DNA from: Deltaproteobacteria bacterium
GTDB taxonomy: Bacteria; Desulfobacterota; Desulfobacteria; Desulfobacterales; SURF-7
Length of the DNA: 7,290 nt
Assembly: GCA_019307665.1 (NCBI GenBank)
Contig: JAFDJC010000163.1
Coordinates: 1 to 7,290, forward strand
Direction: 5' to 3'
Below, one piece after another: positions 6,922 to 7,290 of this stretch (position 1 is the stretch's first letter; every line of letters starts with the position of its first letter). A program made the translations under genes and the position numbers. A model generated the notes under the pieces. It was not told the origin of the DNA, did no database searches, and saw only the letters and a program-made list of their open reading frames with translations.

Positions 6922-6926
6922 AGGAG
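6922..6926 (+). promoter_or_regulatory. Shine-Dalgarno of the second kinase gene
   Basis: AGGAG is followed by two overlapping start-like ATGs at 6928 and 6932. The first meets a TAA after five codons, and the second, at 5-base spacing, opens the kinase frame. The real start is therefore 6932. Confidence 0.75.
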
Positions 6927-6931
6927 CATGC

Positions 6932-7290
6932 ATGCAAAACAATAATGAAAAACAAACCGCATTTTTTGGAAAAATAACCGCAGGAATAACCCATGAAATT
7001 AATAATGTTCTTGCAATTATCAAGGAATCATCAGGTCTTATGGAAGATATAGCAAATATCTCTGCTGTTGTTTCAGATAAATATCAGGAAAAATTTTTCA
7101 ACTCTCTGTCTACAATTAAAGGGCAGCTTAAGCGAGGCACAGAACTGATCAATAATTTAAACCGGTTTGCGCACATTCCTGACAACATTTATGCAAAAAT
7201 CGACCTTTATGAAGCTGTCAAACAAATTATTGTTCTTGCCAGCCGGTTTGCCAGGCTTAAAAAAATAACTCTTGAAATAGACCATCCTGG
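6932..7290 (+). CDS. Soluble histidine kinase without a sensor domain, N-terminal ~119 residues, cut by the right window edge
   Basis: The open frame begins MQNNNEKQTAFFGKITAGIT and reaches a HisKA box at once: THEINNVLAII with the predicted phosphoacceptor at H21. There is no membrane segment and no room for a PAS, GAF or Cache domain. A second dimerisation helix with RGTELINNLNRFAHIP follows, and then IDLYEAVKQIIVLASRFARLKKI, the usual lead into the ATPase domain, which would lie past the window edge. The common HEINNP is HEINNV here. The H box resembles that of the upstream membrane kinase (both have AG, HEINN, LAII and GLM in register), suggesting duplication with loss of the sensor. The position right after a stand-alone receiver suggests it acts on that receiver as kinase, phosphatase or heterodimer partner. 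Whether the ATPase domain is intact cannot be seen. Confidence 0.88.
   Translation, partial: MQNNNEKQTAFFGKITAGITHEINNVLAIIKESSGLMEDIANISAVVSDKYQEKFFNSLSTIKGQLKRGTELINNLNRFAHIPDNIYAKIDLYEAVKQIIVLASRFARLKKITLEIDHP

Overview
The window looks like part of the chromosome of a sulfate-reducing deltaproteobacterium, most likely of the Desulfobacterales (inference). The clues are moderately AT-rich DNA, a hexameric-type citrate synthase, and a dense two-component/sigma-54 locus that includes a NifX-like protein. No ribosomal or other marker gene is present to fix the taxonomy.

Left part, minus strand (1-2553): citrate synthase (gltA) followed after 4 bases by priA, the replication-restart helicase, which runs off the left edge before its zinc-binding region. 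The two very probably share a transcript. gltA has a strong Shine-Dalgarno sequence. A good candidate sigma-70 promoter lies about 200 bases upstream of its start, so the predicted leader is about 190 nt and contains four perfect tandem copies of a 14-bp unit.

Middle (2554-2907): a 354-base divergent intergenic region holding the gltA leader, the 14-bp repeats and candidate promoters in both directions.

Right part, plus strand (2908-7290): (1) a sigma-54 activator with PAS, AAA+ and Fis-type HTH domains and no receiver domain. Its PAS domain has a Cys cluster, and the Walker B aspartate of its ATPase is replaced by threonine. (2) A small NifX/NifB-like (dinitrogenase iron-molybdenum cofactor biosynthesis family) protein. 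(3) A membrane histidine kinase with a periplasmic Cache-type sensor. (4) A stand-alone receiver protein. (5) A second, soluble kinase with no sensor domain, cut by the right edge. Genes 2-5 are spaced by 14-24 bases and look like one operon; gene 1 is separated from them by an AT-rich 105-base gap containing a 13-base palindrome.

Working model (inference): the membrane kinase senses a small extracellular ligand and phosphorylates the single-domain receiver. The second kinase may add or remove phosphate on the same receiver. The NifX-like protein and the Cys-containing PAS activator could add a metal-cluster or redox input. No DNA-binding output domain joined to a receiver, and no convincing sigma-54 promoter, is present here, so the target genes probably lie to the right or elsewhere. 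The parts most worth following up are the altered Walker B, the PAS cysteines, the NifX-kinase-receiver-kinase arrangement and the gltA leader repeats.
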